From Osedax fenrisi (lineage: Eukaryota; Annelida; Polychaeta; Sabellida; Siboglinidae), in NCBI GenBank assembly GCA_964019155.1, contig OZ025244.1, positions 39,185,545-39,249,544 of the forward strand: a DNA stretch of 64,000 nucleotides, in the 5' to 3' direction. How positions within the stretch are numbered: position 1 is the first letter of the stretch; every line of letters begins with the position of its first letter. A program made the position numbers and the translations under genes. The notes below the pieces were generated by a model. The model was not told the DNA's origin. It worked only from the letters and a program-made list of their open reading frames with translations, and searched no databases. Of the stretch, positions 48,418-59,122 are shown piece after piece.

Positions 48418-50150
48418 AGTTAGCTAGGGTTACCTAGAGTTAGCTAGAGTTAGCTAGAGTTAGCTAGAGTTAGCTAGAGTTAGCTAGAGTTACCTAGAGT
48501 TACCTAGAGTTAGCTAGAGTTAGCTAGAGTTACCTATAGTTAGCTAGAGTTAGCTAGAGTTAGCTAGAGTTAGCTAGAGTTACCTAAAGTTAGCTAGAGT
48601 TAGCTAGAGTTAGCTAGAGTTAGCTAGAGTTAGCTAGAGTTAGCTAGAATTAGCTAGAGTTAGCTAAAGTTACCTAGAGTTAGCTAGAGTTAGCTAAAGT
48701 TAGCTAGAGTTACCTAGAGTTACCTAGAGTTACCTAGAGTTACCTAGAGTTACCTAGAGTTAGCTAGAGTTAGCTAGACTTACCTAGAGTTAGCTAGAGT
48801 TAGCTAGAGTTAGCTAGAGTTAGCTAGAGTTACCTAGAGTTAACTGAAGTTACCTAGAGTTAGCTAGAGTTACCTAGAGTTAGCTAGAGTTACCTAGAGT
48901 TACCTAGAGTTACCTAGAGTTAGCTAGAGTTAGCTAGAGTTAGCTAGAGTTAGCTAGAGTTACCTAGAGTTACCTAGAGTTAGCTAGAGTTACCTAGAGT
49001 TACCTAGAGTTACCTAGAGTTACCTAGATTTAGCTAGAGTTAGGTAGAGTTACCTAGAGTTACCTAGAGTTAGCTAGAGTTAGCTAGAGTTAGCTACAGT
49101 TAGCTAGAGTTAGCTAGAGTTAGCTAGAGTTAGCTAAAGTTAGCTAGAGTTAGCTAGAGTTAGCTAGAGTTAGCTAGAGTTAGCTAAAGTTAGCTAGAGT
49201 TACCTAGAGTTAGCTAAAGTTAGCTAGGGTTACCTAGAGTTAACTAGAGTTAGCTAGAGTTAACTAGAGTTAGCTAGAGTTACCTAGAGTTACCTAGAGT
49301 TAGCTAGAGTTAGCTACAGTTAGCTAGAGTTAGCTAGAGTTAGCTAGAGTTAGCTAAAGTTAGCTAGAGTTACCTAGAGTTACCTAGAGTTAGCTAGAAT
49401 TAGCTAGAGTTAGCTAGAGTTATCTAGAGTTACCTAAAGTTAGCTAGAGTTAGCTAGAGTTAGTAGAGTTAGCTAGAGTTAGCTAGAGTTACCTAGAGTT
49501 ACCTAGAGGTAGCTAGAGTTAGCTACAGTTAGCTAGAGTTAGCTAGAGTTAGCTAGAGTTAGCTAAAGTTAGCTAGAGTTAGCTAGAGTTACCTAGAGTT
49601 AGCTAGAGTTAGCTAGAGTTACCTAGAGTTAGCTAGAGTTAGCCAGAGTTAGCTAGAGTTAGCTAGAGTTAGCTAGAGTTATCTAGAGTTACCTAAAGTT
49701 AGCTAGAGTTAGCTAGAGTTAGCTAGAGTTAGCTAGAGTTACCTAGAGTTACCTAGAGTTACCTAGAGTTAGCTAGAGTTAGCTACAGTTAGCTAGAGTT
49801 AGCTAGAGTTAGCTAGAGTTAGCTAAAGTTAGCTAGAGTTAGCTAGAGTTACCTAGAGTTAGCTAGAGTTAGCTAGAGTTAGCTAGAGTTATCTAGAGTT
49901 ACCTAAAGTTAGCTAGAGTTAGCTAGAGTTAGTAGAGTTAGCTAGAGTTAGCTAGAGTTAGCTACAGTTAGCTAGAGTTACCTAGAGTTAGCTAGAGTTA
50001 GCTAGAGTTAGCTAGAGTTAGCTAGAGTTAGCTAAAGTTACCTAGAGTTAGCTAGAGTTAGCTAAAGTTAGCTAGAGTTACCTAGAGTTACCTAGAGTTA
50101 CCCAGAGTTACCTAGAGTTAGCTAGAGTTAGCTAGAGTTAGCTAGAGTTA
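48418..50150. repeat. 2,888-bp-offset repeat, first pair, copy 2
   Basis: Partner of 45,530-47,262. Private variants include TAGGGTTACC near 49,227 and CCCAG (TTACCCAG) near 50,101. It ends near 50,150, where a C-unit and TGGAG follow instead of G, C, C. The stretch 47,997-48,417 just upstream corresponds to 42,651-43,071 (offset 5,346). Confidence 0.82.
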
Positions 50151-50940
50151 CCTAGAGTTAGCTGGAGTTAGCTAGAGTTAGCTAGAGTTAGCTAGAGTTA
50201 CCTAGAGTTAGCTGAAGTTACCTAGAGTTAGCTAGAGTTACCTAGAATTAGCTAGAGTTACCTAGAATTACCTAGAGTTACCTAGAGTTAGCTAGAGTTA
50301 GCTAGAGTTAGCTAGAGTTAGCTAGATTTACCTAGAGTTACCTAGAGTTAGCTAGAGTTACCTAGAGTTAGCTAGAGTTAGGTAGAGTTAGCTAGAGTTA
50401 GCTAAAGTTAGCTAGAGTTAGTAGAGTTAGCTAGAGTTAGCTAGAGTTACCTAGAGTTACCTAGAGTTAGCTAGAGTTAGCTACAGTTAGCTAGAGTTAG
50501 CTAGAGTTAGCTAGAGTTAGCTAAAGTTAGCTAGAGTTAGCTAGAGTTACCTAGAGTTAGCTAGAGTTAGCTAGAGTTACCTAGAGTTAGCTAGAGTTAG
50601 CCAGAGTTAGCTAGAGTTAGCGAGAGTTAGCTAGAGTTATCTAGAGTTACCTAAAGTTAGCTAGAGTTAGCTAGAGTTAGCTAGAGTTAGCTAGAGTTAC
50701 CTAGAGTTACCTAGAGTTACCTAGAGTTAGCTAGAGTTAGCTACAGTTAGCTAGAGTTAGCTAGAGTTAGCTAGAGTTAGCTAAAGTTAGCTAGAGTTAG
50801 TTAGAGTTACCTAGAGTTAGCTAGAGTTAGCTAGAGTTAGCTAGAGTTATCTAGAGTTACCTAAAGTTAGCTAGAGTTAGCTAGAGTTAGTAGAGTTAGC
50901 TAGAGTTAGCTAGAGTTAGCTACAGTTAGCTAGAGTTAGC
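49981..50940. repeat. 8,182-bp-offset duplication, copy 1
   Basis: About 960 bp recurring at 58,163-59,122. Slip units 50,422 and 50,891 pair with 58,604 and 59,073. Rare variants TTACCCAG, TGGAG, TAGAATT pairs, and the CpG-bearing TTAGCGAG (50,621/58,803) also match. Confidence 0.88.
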
Positions 50941-52770
50941 TAGAGTTACCTAGAGTTACCTAGAGTTAGCTAGAGTTACCTAGAGTTACCTAGAGTTACC
51001 TAGAGTTAGCTAGAGTTAGCTAGAGTTAGTAGAGTTAGCTTGAGTTAGCTAGAGTTAGCTACAGTTAGCTAGAGTTACCTAGAGTTAGCTAGAGTTAGCT
51101 AGAGTTAGCTAGAGTTAGCTAGAGTTAGCTAAAGTTACCTAGAGTTAACTAGAGTTAGCTAAAGTTAACTAGAGTTAGCTAGAGTTATCTAGAGTTACCT
51201 AGAGTTACCTAGAGTTAGCTAGAGTTAGCTAGAGTTAGCTAGAGTTACCTAGAGTTACCTAGAGTTACCTAGAGTTAGCTAGAGTTAGGTAGAGTTACCT
51301 AGAGTTACCTAGAGTTAGCTAGAGTTAACTAGAGTTAGCTAGAGTTACCTAGAGTTAGCTAGAGTTACCTAGAGTTACCTAGAGTTACCTAGAGTTAGCT
51401 AGAGTTAGCTAGAGTTACCTAGAGTTAGCTAGAGTTACCTACAGTTAGCTAGAGTTAGCTAGAGTTAGTAGAGTTAGCTAGAGTTAGCTAGAGTTAGCTA
51501 GAGTTAGCTAGAGTTAGCTAGAGTTATCTAGAGTTGCGTAGAGTTAGCTAGAGTTAGCTAGAGTTAGCTAGAGTTAGCTAGAGTTAGCTAGAGTTAGCTA
51601 GAGTTAGCTAGATTTACCTAGAGTTAGCTAGAGTTACCTAGAATTAGCTATAGTTACCTAGATTTAGCTAGAGTTAGCTAAAGATAGCTAGAGTTAGCTA
51701 GAGTTACCTAGAGTTAGCTAGAGTTAGCTAGAGTTAGCTAGAGTTAGCTAGAGTTACATAGAGTTAGCTAAAGTTAGCTAGAGTTAGCTAGGGTTACCTA
51801 GAGTTAGCTAGAGTTAGCTAGAGTTAGCTAGAGTTAGCTAGAGTTAGCTAGAGTTTCCTAGAGTTACCTAGAGTTAGCTAGAGTTAGCTAGAGTTACCTA
51901 GAGTTAGCTAGAGTTAGCTAGAGTTAGCTAGAGTTAGCTAGAGTTAGCTAGAATTAGCTAGAGTTAGCTAAAGTTACCTAGAGTTAGCTAGAGTTAGCTA
52001 AAGTTAGCTACAGTTAGCTAGAGTTAGCTAGAGTTAGCTAGAGTTAGCTAAAGTTAACTAGAGTTACCTAGAGTTACCTAGAGTTAGCTAGAATTAGCTA
52101 GAGTTAGCTAGAGTTATCTAGAGTTAGTAGAGTTAGCTAGAGTTAGCTAGAGTTACCTAGAGTTACCTAGAGTTAGCTAGAGTTAGCTACAGTTAGCTAG
52201 AGTTAGCTAGAGTTAGCTAGAGTTAGCTAAAGTTAGCTAGAGTTAGCTAGAGTTACCTAGAGTTACCTAGAGTTAGCTAGAGTTACCTAGAGTTAGCTAG
52301 AGTTAGCTAGAGTTAGCTAGAGTTAGCTAGAGTTACATAGAGTTAGCTAAAGTTAGCTAGAGTTAGCTAGGGTTACCTAGAGTTAGCTAGAGTTAGCTAG
52401 AGTTAGCTAGAGTTAGCTAGAGTTAGCTAGAGTTAGCTAGATTTACCTAGAGTTAGCTAGAGTTACCTAGAGTTAGCTATAGTTACCTAGATTTAGCTAG
52501 AGTTAGCTAAAGATAGCTAGAGTTAGCTAGAGTTACCTAGAGTTAGCTAGAGTTAGCTAGAGTTAGCTAGAGTTATCTAGAGTTACATAGAGTTAGCTAA
52601 AGTTAGCTAGAGTTAGCTAGGGTTACCTAGAGTTAGCTAGAGTTAGCTAGAGTTAGCTAGAGTTAGCTAGAGTTAGCTAGAGTTACCTAGAGTTACCTAG
52701 AGTTAGCTAGAGTTAGCTAGAGTTACCTATAGTTAGCTAGAGTTAGCTAGAGTTAGCTAGAGTTAGCTAG

Positions 52771-55658
52771 AGTTAGCTAGAATTAGCTAGAGTTAGCTAA
52801 AGTTACCTAGAGTTAGCTAGAGTTAGCTAAAGTTAGCTAGAGTTACCTAGAGTTACCTAGAGTTACCTAGAGTTACCTAGAGTTACCTAGAGTTACCTAG
52901 AGTTAGCTAGAGTTAGCTAGAGTTACCTAGAGTTAGCTAGAGTTAGCTAGAGTTAGCTAGAGTTAGCTAGAGTTAGCTAGAGTTAGCTAAAGTTAGCTAG
53001 AGTTACCTAGAGTTAGCTAGAGTTAGCTAGAGTTAGCTAGAGTTAGCTAGATTTACCTAGAGTTAGCTAGAGTTACCTAGAGTTAGCTATAGTTACCTAG
53101 ATTTAGCTAGAGTTAGCTAAAGATAGCTAGAGTTAGCTAGAGTTACCTAGAGTTAGCTAGAGTTAGCTAGAGTTAGCTAGAGTTACATAGAGTTAGCTAA
53201 CGTTAGCTAGAGTTAGCTAGGGTTACCTAGAGTTAGCTAGAGTTAGCTAGAGTTAGCTAGAGTTAGCTAGAGTTAGCTAGAGTTACCTAGAGTTACCTAG
53301 AGTTAGCTAGAGTTAGCTAGAGTTACCTATAGTTAGCTAGAGTTAGCTAGAGTTAGCTAGAGTTAGCTAGAGTTACCTAAAGTTAGCTAGAGTTAGCTAG
53401 AGTTAGCTAGAGTTAGCTAGAGTTAGCTAGAGTTAGCTAGAATTAGCTAGAGTTAGCTAAAGTTACCTAGAGTTAGCTAGAGTTAGCTAAAGTTAGCTAG
53501 AGTTACCTAGAGTTACCTAGAGTTACCTAGAGTTACCTAGAGTTACCTAGAGTTAGCTAGAGTTAGCTAAACTTACCTAGAGTTAGCTAGAGTTAGCTAG
53601 AGTTAGCTAGAGTTAGCTAGAGTTACCTAGAGTTAACTGAAGTTACCTAGAGTTAGCTAGAGTTACCTAGAGTTAGCTAGAGTTACCTAGAGTTACCTAG
53701 AGTTACCTAGAGTTAGCTAGAGTTAGCTAGAGTTAGCTAGAGTTAGCTAGAGTTACCTAGAGTTACCTAGAGTTAGCTAGAGTTACCTAGAGTTACCTAG
53801 AGTTACCTAGAGTTACCTAGATTTAGCTAGAGTTAGGTAGAGTTACCTAGAGTTACCTAGAGTTAGCTAGAGTTAGCTAGAGTTAGCTACAGTTAGCTAG
53901 AGTTAGCTAGAGTTAGCTAGAGTTAGCTAAAGTTAGCTAGAGTTAGCTAGAGTTAGCTAGAGTTAGCTAGAGTTAGCTAAAGTTAGCTAGAGTTACCTAG
54001 AGTTAGCTAAAGTTAGCTAGAGTTACCTAGAGTTAACTAGAGTTAGCTAGAGTTAACTAGAGTTAGCTAGAGTTACCTAGAGTTACCTAGAGTTAGCTAG
54101 AGTTAGCTACAGTTAGCTAGAGTTAGCTAGAGTTAGCTAGAGTTAGCTAAAGTTAGCTAGAGTTACCTAGAGTTACCTAGAGTTAGCTAGAATTAGCTAG
54201 AGTTAGCTAGAGTTATCTAGAGTTACCTAAAGTTAGCTAGAGTTAGCTAGAGTTAGTAGAGTTAGCTAGAGTTAGCTAGAGTTACCTAGAGTTACCTAGA
54301 GGTAGCTAGAGTTAGCTACAGTTAGCTAGAGTTAGCTAGAGTTAGCTAGAGTTAGCTAAAGTTAGCTAGAGTTAGCTAGAGTTACCTAGAGTTAGCTAGA
54401 GTTAGCTAGAGTTACCTAGAGTTAGCTAGAGTTAGCCAGAGTTAGCTAGAGTTAGCTAGAGTTAGCTAGAGTTATCTAGAGTTACCTAAAGTTAGCTAGA
54501 GTTAGCTAGAGTTAGCTAGAGTTAGCTAGAGTTACCTAGAGTTACCTAGAGTTACCTAGAGTTAGCTAGAGTTAGCTACAGTTAGCTAGAGTTAGCTAGA
54601 GTTAGCTAGAGTTAGCTAAAGTTAGCTAGAGTTAGCTAGAGTTACCTAGAGTTAGCTAGAGTTAGCTAGAGTTAGCTAGAGTTATCTAGAGTTACCTAAA
54701 GTTAGCTAGAGTTAGCTAGAGTTAGTAGAGTTAGCTAGAGTTAGCTAGAGTTAGCTACAGTTAGCTAGAGTTACCTAGAGTTAGCTAGAGTTAGCTAGAG
54801 TTAGCTAGAGTTAGCTAGAGTTAGCTAAAGTTACCTAGAGTTAGCTAGAGTTAGCTAAAGTTAGCTAGAGTTACCTAGAGTTACCTAGAGTTACCTAGAG
54901 TTACCTAGAGTTAGCTAGAGTTAGCTAGAGTTAGCTAGAGTTAGCTAGAGTTACCTAGAGTTACCTAGAGTTAGCTAGAGTTAGCTAGAGTTACCTAGAG
55001 TTAGCTAGAGTTAGCTAGAGTTAGCTAGAGTTAGCTAGAGTTAGCTAGAATTAGCTAGAGTTAGCTAAAGTTACCTAGAGTTAGCTAGAGTTAGCTAAAG
55101 TTAGCTAGAGTTACCTAGAGTTACCTAGAGTTACCTAGAGTTACCTAGAGTTACCTAGAGTTACCTAGAGTTAGCTAGAGTTAGCTAGAGTTACCTAGAG
55201 TTAGCTAGAGTTAGCTAGAGTTAGCTAGAGTTAGCTAGAGTTAGCTAGAGTTAGCTAGAGTTAGCTAGAGTTACCTAGAGTTAGCTGGAGTTAGCTAGAG
55301 TTAGCTAGAGTTAGCTAGAGTTACCTAGAGTTAGCTGAAGTTACCTAGAGTTAGCTAGAGTTAGCTAGAGTTAGCTAGAGTTAGCTAGAGTTACCTAGAG
55401 TTACCTAGAGTTAGCTAGAGTTAGCTAGAGTTACCTAGAGTTAGCTAGAGTTAGCTAGAGTTAGCTAGAGTTAGCTAGAGTTAGCTAGAATTAGCTAGAG
55501 TTAGCTAAAGTTACCTAGAGTTAGCTAGAGTTAGCTAAAGTTAGCTAGAGTTACCTAGAGTTACCTAGAGTTACCTAGAGTTACCTAGAGTTACCTAGAG
55601 TTACCTAGAGTTACCTAGAGTTAGCTAGAGTTAGCTAGAGTTACCTAGAGTTAGCTAG
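52771..55658. repeat. 2,888-bp higher-order repeat, second pair, copy 1
   Basis: Tandem with the next block at +2,888. Pairs: 16-bp palindrome 53,194/56,082, slip units 54,257/57,145, TAGAGGTAGC near 54,297/57,185. One visible difference is TAAACTTACC here near 53,567 against TAGACTTACC near 56,455. The same period as the 45,530/48,418 pair indicates shared descent (offset 7,681). Confidence 0.88.
53194..53209. repeat. 16-bp perfect palindrome with central ACGT, copy 3
   Basis: Identical palindrome within the 52,771-55,658 block; offset 10,139 from the first copy. Confidence 0.93.
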
Positions 55659-57609
55659 AATTAGCTAGAGTTAGCTAAAGTTACCTAGAGTTAGCTAGAG
55701 TTAGCTAAAGTTAGCTAGAGTTACCTAGAGTTACCTAGAGTTACCTAGAGTTACCTAGAGTTACCTAGAGTTACCTAGAGTTACCTAGAGTTAGCTAGAG
55801 TTAGCTAGAGTTACCTAGAGTTAGCTAGAGTTAGCTAGAGTTAGCTAGAGTTAGCTAGAGTTAGCTAGAGTTAGCTAAAGTTAGCTAGAGTTACCTAGAG
55901 TTAGCTAGAGTTAGCTAGAGTTAGCTAGAGTTAGCTAGATTTACCTAGAGTTAGCTAGAGTTACCTAGAGTTAGCTATAGTTACCTAGATTTAGCTAGAG
56001 TTAGCTAAAGATAGCTAGAGTTAGCTAGAGTTACCTAGAGTTAGCTAGAGTTAGCTAGAGTTAGCTAGAGTTACATAGAGTTAGCTAACGTTAGCTAGAG
56101 TTAGCTAGGGTTACCTAGAGTTAGCTAGAGTTAGCTAGAGTTAGCTAGAGTTAGCTAGAGTTAGCTAGAGTTACCTAGAGTTACCTAGAGTTAGCTAGAG
56201 TTAGCTAGAGTTACCTATAGTTAGCTAGAGTTAGCTAGAGTTAGCTAGAGTTAGCTAGAGTTACCTAAAGTTAGCTAGAGTTAGCTAGAGTTAGCTAGAG
56301 TTAGCTAGAGTTAGCTAGAGTTAGCTAGAATTAGCTAGAGTTAGCTAAAGTTACCTAGAGTTAGCTAGAGTTAGCTAAAGTTAGCTAGAGTTACCTAGAG
56401 TTACCTAGAGTTACCTAGAGTTACCTAGAGTTACCTAGAGTTAGCTAGAGTTAGCTAGACTTACCTAGAGTTAGCTAGAGTTAGCTAGAGTTAGCTAGAG
56501 TTAGCTAGAGTTACCTAGAGTTAACTGAAGTTACCTAGAGTTAGCTAGAGTTACCTAGAGTTAGCTAGAGTTACCTAGAGTTACCTAGAGTTACCTAGAG
56601 TTAGCTAGAGTTAGCTAGAGTTAGCTAGAGTTAGCTAGAGTTACCTAGAGTTACCTAGAGTTAGCTAGAGTTACCTAGAGTTACCTAGAGTTACCTAGAG
56701 TTACCTAGATTTAGCTAGAGTTAGGTAGAGTTACCTAGAGTTACCTAGAGTTAGCTAGAGTTAGCTAGAGTTAGCTACAGTTAGCTAGAGTTAGCTAGAG
56801 TTAGCTAGAGTTAGCTAAAGTTAGCTAGAGTTAGCTAGAGTTAGCTAGAGTTAGCTAGAGTTAGCTAAAGTTAGCTAGAGTTACCTAGAGTTAGCTAAAG
56901 TTAGCTAGAGTTACCTAGAGTTAACTAGAGTTAGCTAGAGTTAACTAGAGTTAGCTAGAGTTACCTAGAGTTACCTAGAGTTAGCTAGAGTTAGCTACAG
57001 TTAGCTAGAGTTAGCTAGAGTTAGCTAGAGTTAGCTAAAGTTAGCTAGAGTTACCTAGAGTTACCTAGAGTTAGCTAGAATTAGCTAGAGTTAGCTAGAG
57101 TTATCTAGAGTTACCTAAAGTTAGCTAGAGTTAGCTAGAGTTAGTAGAGTTAGCTAGAGTTAGCTAGAGTTACCTAGAGTTACCTAGAGGTAGCTAGAGT
57201 TAGCTACAGTTAGCTAGAGTTAGCTAGAGTTAGCTAGAGTTAGCTAAAGTTAGCTAGAGTTAGCTAGAGTTACCTAGAGTTAGCTAGAGTTAGCTAGAGT
57301 TACCTAGAGTTAGCTAGAGTTAGCCAGAGTTAGCTAGAGTTAGCTAGAGTTAGCTAGAGTTATCTAGAGTTACCTAAAGTTAGCTAGAGTTAGCTAGAGT
57401 TAGCTAGAGTTAGCTAGAGTTACCTAGAGTTACCTAGAGTTACCTAGAGTTAGCTAGAGTTAGCTACAGTTAGCTAGAGTTAGCTAGAGTTAGCTAGAGT
57501 TAGCTAAAGTTAGCTAGAGTTAGCTAGAGTTACCTAGAGTTAGCTAGAGTTAGCTAGAGTTAGCTAGAGTTATCTAGAGTTACCTAAAGTTAGCTAGAGT
57601 TAGCTAGAG
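55659..57609. repeat. 2,888-bp higher-order repeat, second pair, copy 2 (partial)
   Basis: Tandem partial copy. It ends near 57,609: copy 1 has a second slip unit (54,726) 469 bp after the first, but here no slip occurs at the expected 57,614 and TAAAG follows instead, marking a deletion or exchange breakpoint. Confidence 0.85.
56082..56097. repeat. 16-bp perfect palindrome with central ACGT, copy 4
   Basis: Identical palindrome, 2,888 bp after copy 3, carried by the 2,888-bp tandem repeat. Confidence 0.93.
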
Positions 57610-58162
57610 TTAGCTAGAGTTAGCTAAAGTTACCTAGAGTTAGCTAGAGTTAGCTAAAGTTAGCTAGAGTTACCTAGAGTTACCTAGAGTTACCCAGAGT
57701 TACCTAGAGTTACCTAGAGTTACCTAGAGTTAGCTAGAGTTAGCTAGAGTTAGCTAGAGTTAGCTAGAGTTACCTAGAGTTACCTAGAGTTAGCTAGAGT
57801 TACCTAGAGTTACCTAGAGTTACCTAGAGTTAGCTAGAGTTAGCTAGACTTACCTAGAGTTAGCTAGAGTTAGCTAGAGTTAGCTAGAGTTAGCTAGAGT
57901 TACCTAGAGTTAACTGAAGTTACCTAGAGTTAGCTAGAGTTACCTAGAGTTAGCTAGAGTTACCTAGAGTTACCTAGAGTTACCTAGAGTTAGCTAGAGT
58001 TAGCTAGAGTTAGCTAGAGTTAGCTAGAGTTACCTAGAGTTACCTAGAGTTAGCTAGAGTTACCTAGAGTTACCTAGAGTTACCTAGAGTTACCTAGATT
58101 TAGCTAGAGTTAGGTAGAGTTACCTAGAGTTACCTAGAGTTAGCTAGAGTTAGCTAGAGTTA
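57610..58162. repeat. Satellite junction segment
   Basis: Units joining two duplicated blocks. It carries TAAAG, a C-unit run containing TTACCCAG (near 57,693), TAGACTT (near 57,845), TTAAC-TGAAG (near 57,911), TAGATTT (near 58,095) and TTAGG (near 58,110), an order also seen near 53,480-53,840. Confidence 0.7.
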
Positions 58163-59122
58163 CCTAGAGTTAGCTAGAGTTAGCTAGAGTTAGCTAGAGT
58201 TAGCTAGAGTTAGCTAAAGTTACCTAGAGTTAGCTAGAGTTAGCTAAAGTTAGCTAGAGTTACCTAGAGTTACCTAGAGTTACCCAGAGTTACCTAGAGT
58301 TAGCTAGAGTTAGCTAGAGTTAGCTAGAGTTACCTAGAGTTAGCTGGAGTTAGCTAGAGTTAGCTAGAGTTAGCTAGAGTTACCTAGAGTTAGCTGAAGT
58401 TACCTAGAGTTAGCTAGAGTTACCTAGAATTAGCTAGAGTTACCTAGAATTACCTAGAGTTACCTAGAGTTAGCTAGAGTTAGCTAGAGTTAGCTAGAGT
58501 TAGCTAGATTTACCTAGAGTTACCTAGAGTTAGCTAGAGTTACCTAGAGTTAGCTAGAGTTAGGTAGAGTTAGCTAGAGTTAGCTAAAGTTAGCTAGAGT
58601 TAGTAGAGTTAGCTAGAGTTAGCTAGAGTTACCTAGAGTTACCTAGAGTTAGCTAGAGTTAGCTACAGTTAGCTAGAGTTAGCTAGAGTTAGCTAGAGTT
58701 AGCTAAAGTTAGCTAGAGTTAGCTAGAGTTACCTAGAGTTAGCTAGAGTTAGCTAGAGTTACCTAGAGTTAGCTAGAGTTAGCCAGAGTTAGCTAGAGTT
58801 AGCGAGAGTTAGCTAGAGTTATCTAGAGTTACCTAAAGTTAGCTAGAGTTAGCTAGAGTTAGCTAGAGTTAGCTAGAGTTACCTAGAGTTACCTAGAGTT
58901 ACCTAGAGTTAGCTAGAGTTAGCTACAGTTAGCTAGAGTTAGCTAGAGTTAGCTAGAGTTAGCTAAAGTTAGCTAGAGTTAGTTAGAGTTACCTAGAGTT
59001 AGCTAGAGTTAGCTAGAGTTAGCTAGAGTTATCTAGAGTTACCTAAAGTTAGCTAGAGTTAGCTAGAGTTAGTAGAGTTAGCTAGAGTTAGCTAGAGTTA
59101 GCTACAGTTAGCTAGAGTTACC
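58163..59122. repeat. 8,182-bp-offset duplication, copy 2
   Basis: Partner of 49,981-50,940, with no mismatch seen among the marker units compared. The left junction follows TTAGG, C, C, G, G; the right junction follows TACAG, G, where this copy continues with a C-unit. Confidence 0.88.

Larger units (their letters stand above)
50931..55679. repeat. 10,139-bp-offset duplication, copy 2
   Basis: Partner of 40,792-45,540. The left junction lies between the TACAG unit after the slip at 50,891 and the G, C, C, G run. The right junction is at the TAGAATT, G, then TAAAG (here) versus TAGGG (copy 1) difference. One visible private change is TTAAC at about 52,055 for TTAGC at about 41,916. Confidence 0.9.

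Noticed and set aside
13994..56106. TAGGGTTACC units as plant-type (TTTAGGG) interstitial telomere sequence
   Set aside because: The AGGGTT string appears only as isolated single units, one base from the consensus and never in tandem, so it is a one-step variant (A to G at position 4) spread by HOR copying.
4110..57145. The 2,419-bp slip spacing at 4,110-6,529 as homologous to the 2,419-bp spacings at 47,045-49,464 and 54,726-57,145
   Set aside because: Marker order inside the first interval differs from the latter two, so equal length is probably coincidence.
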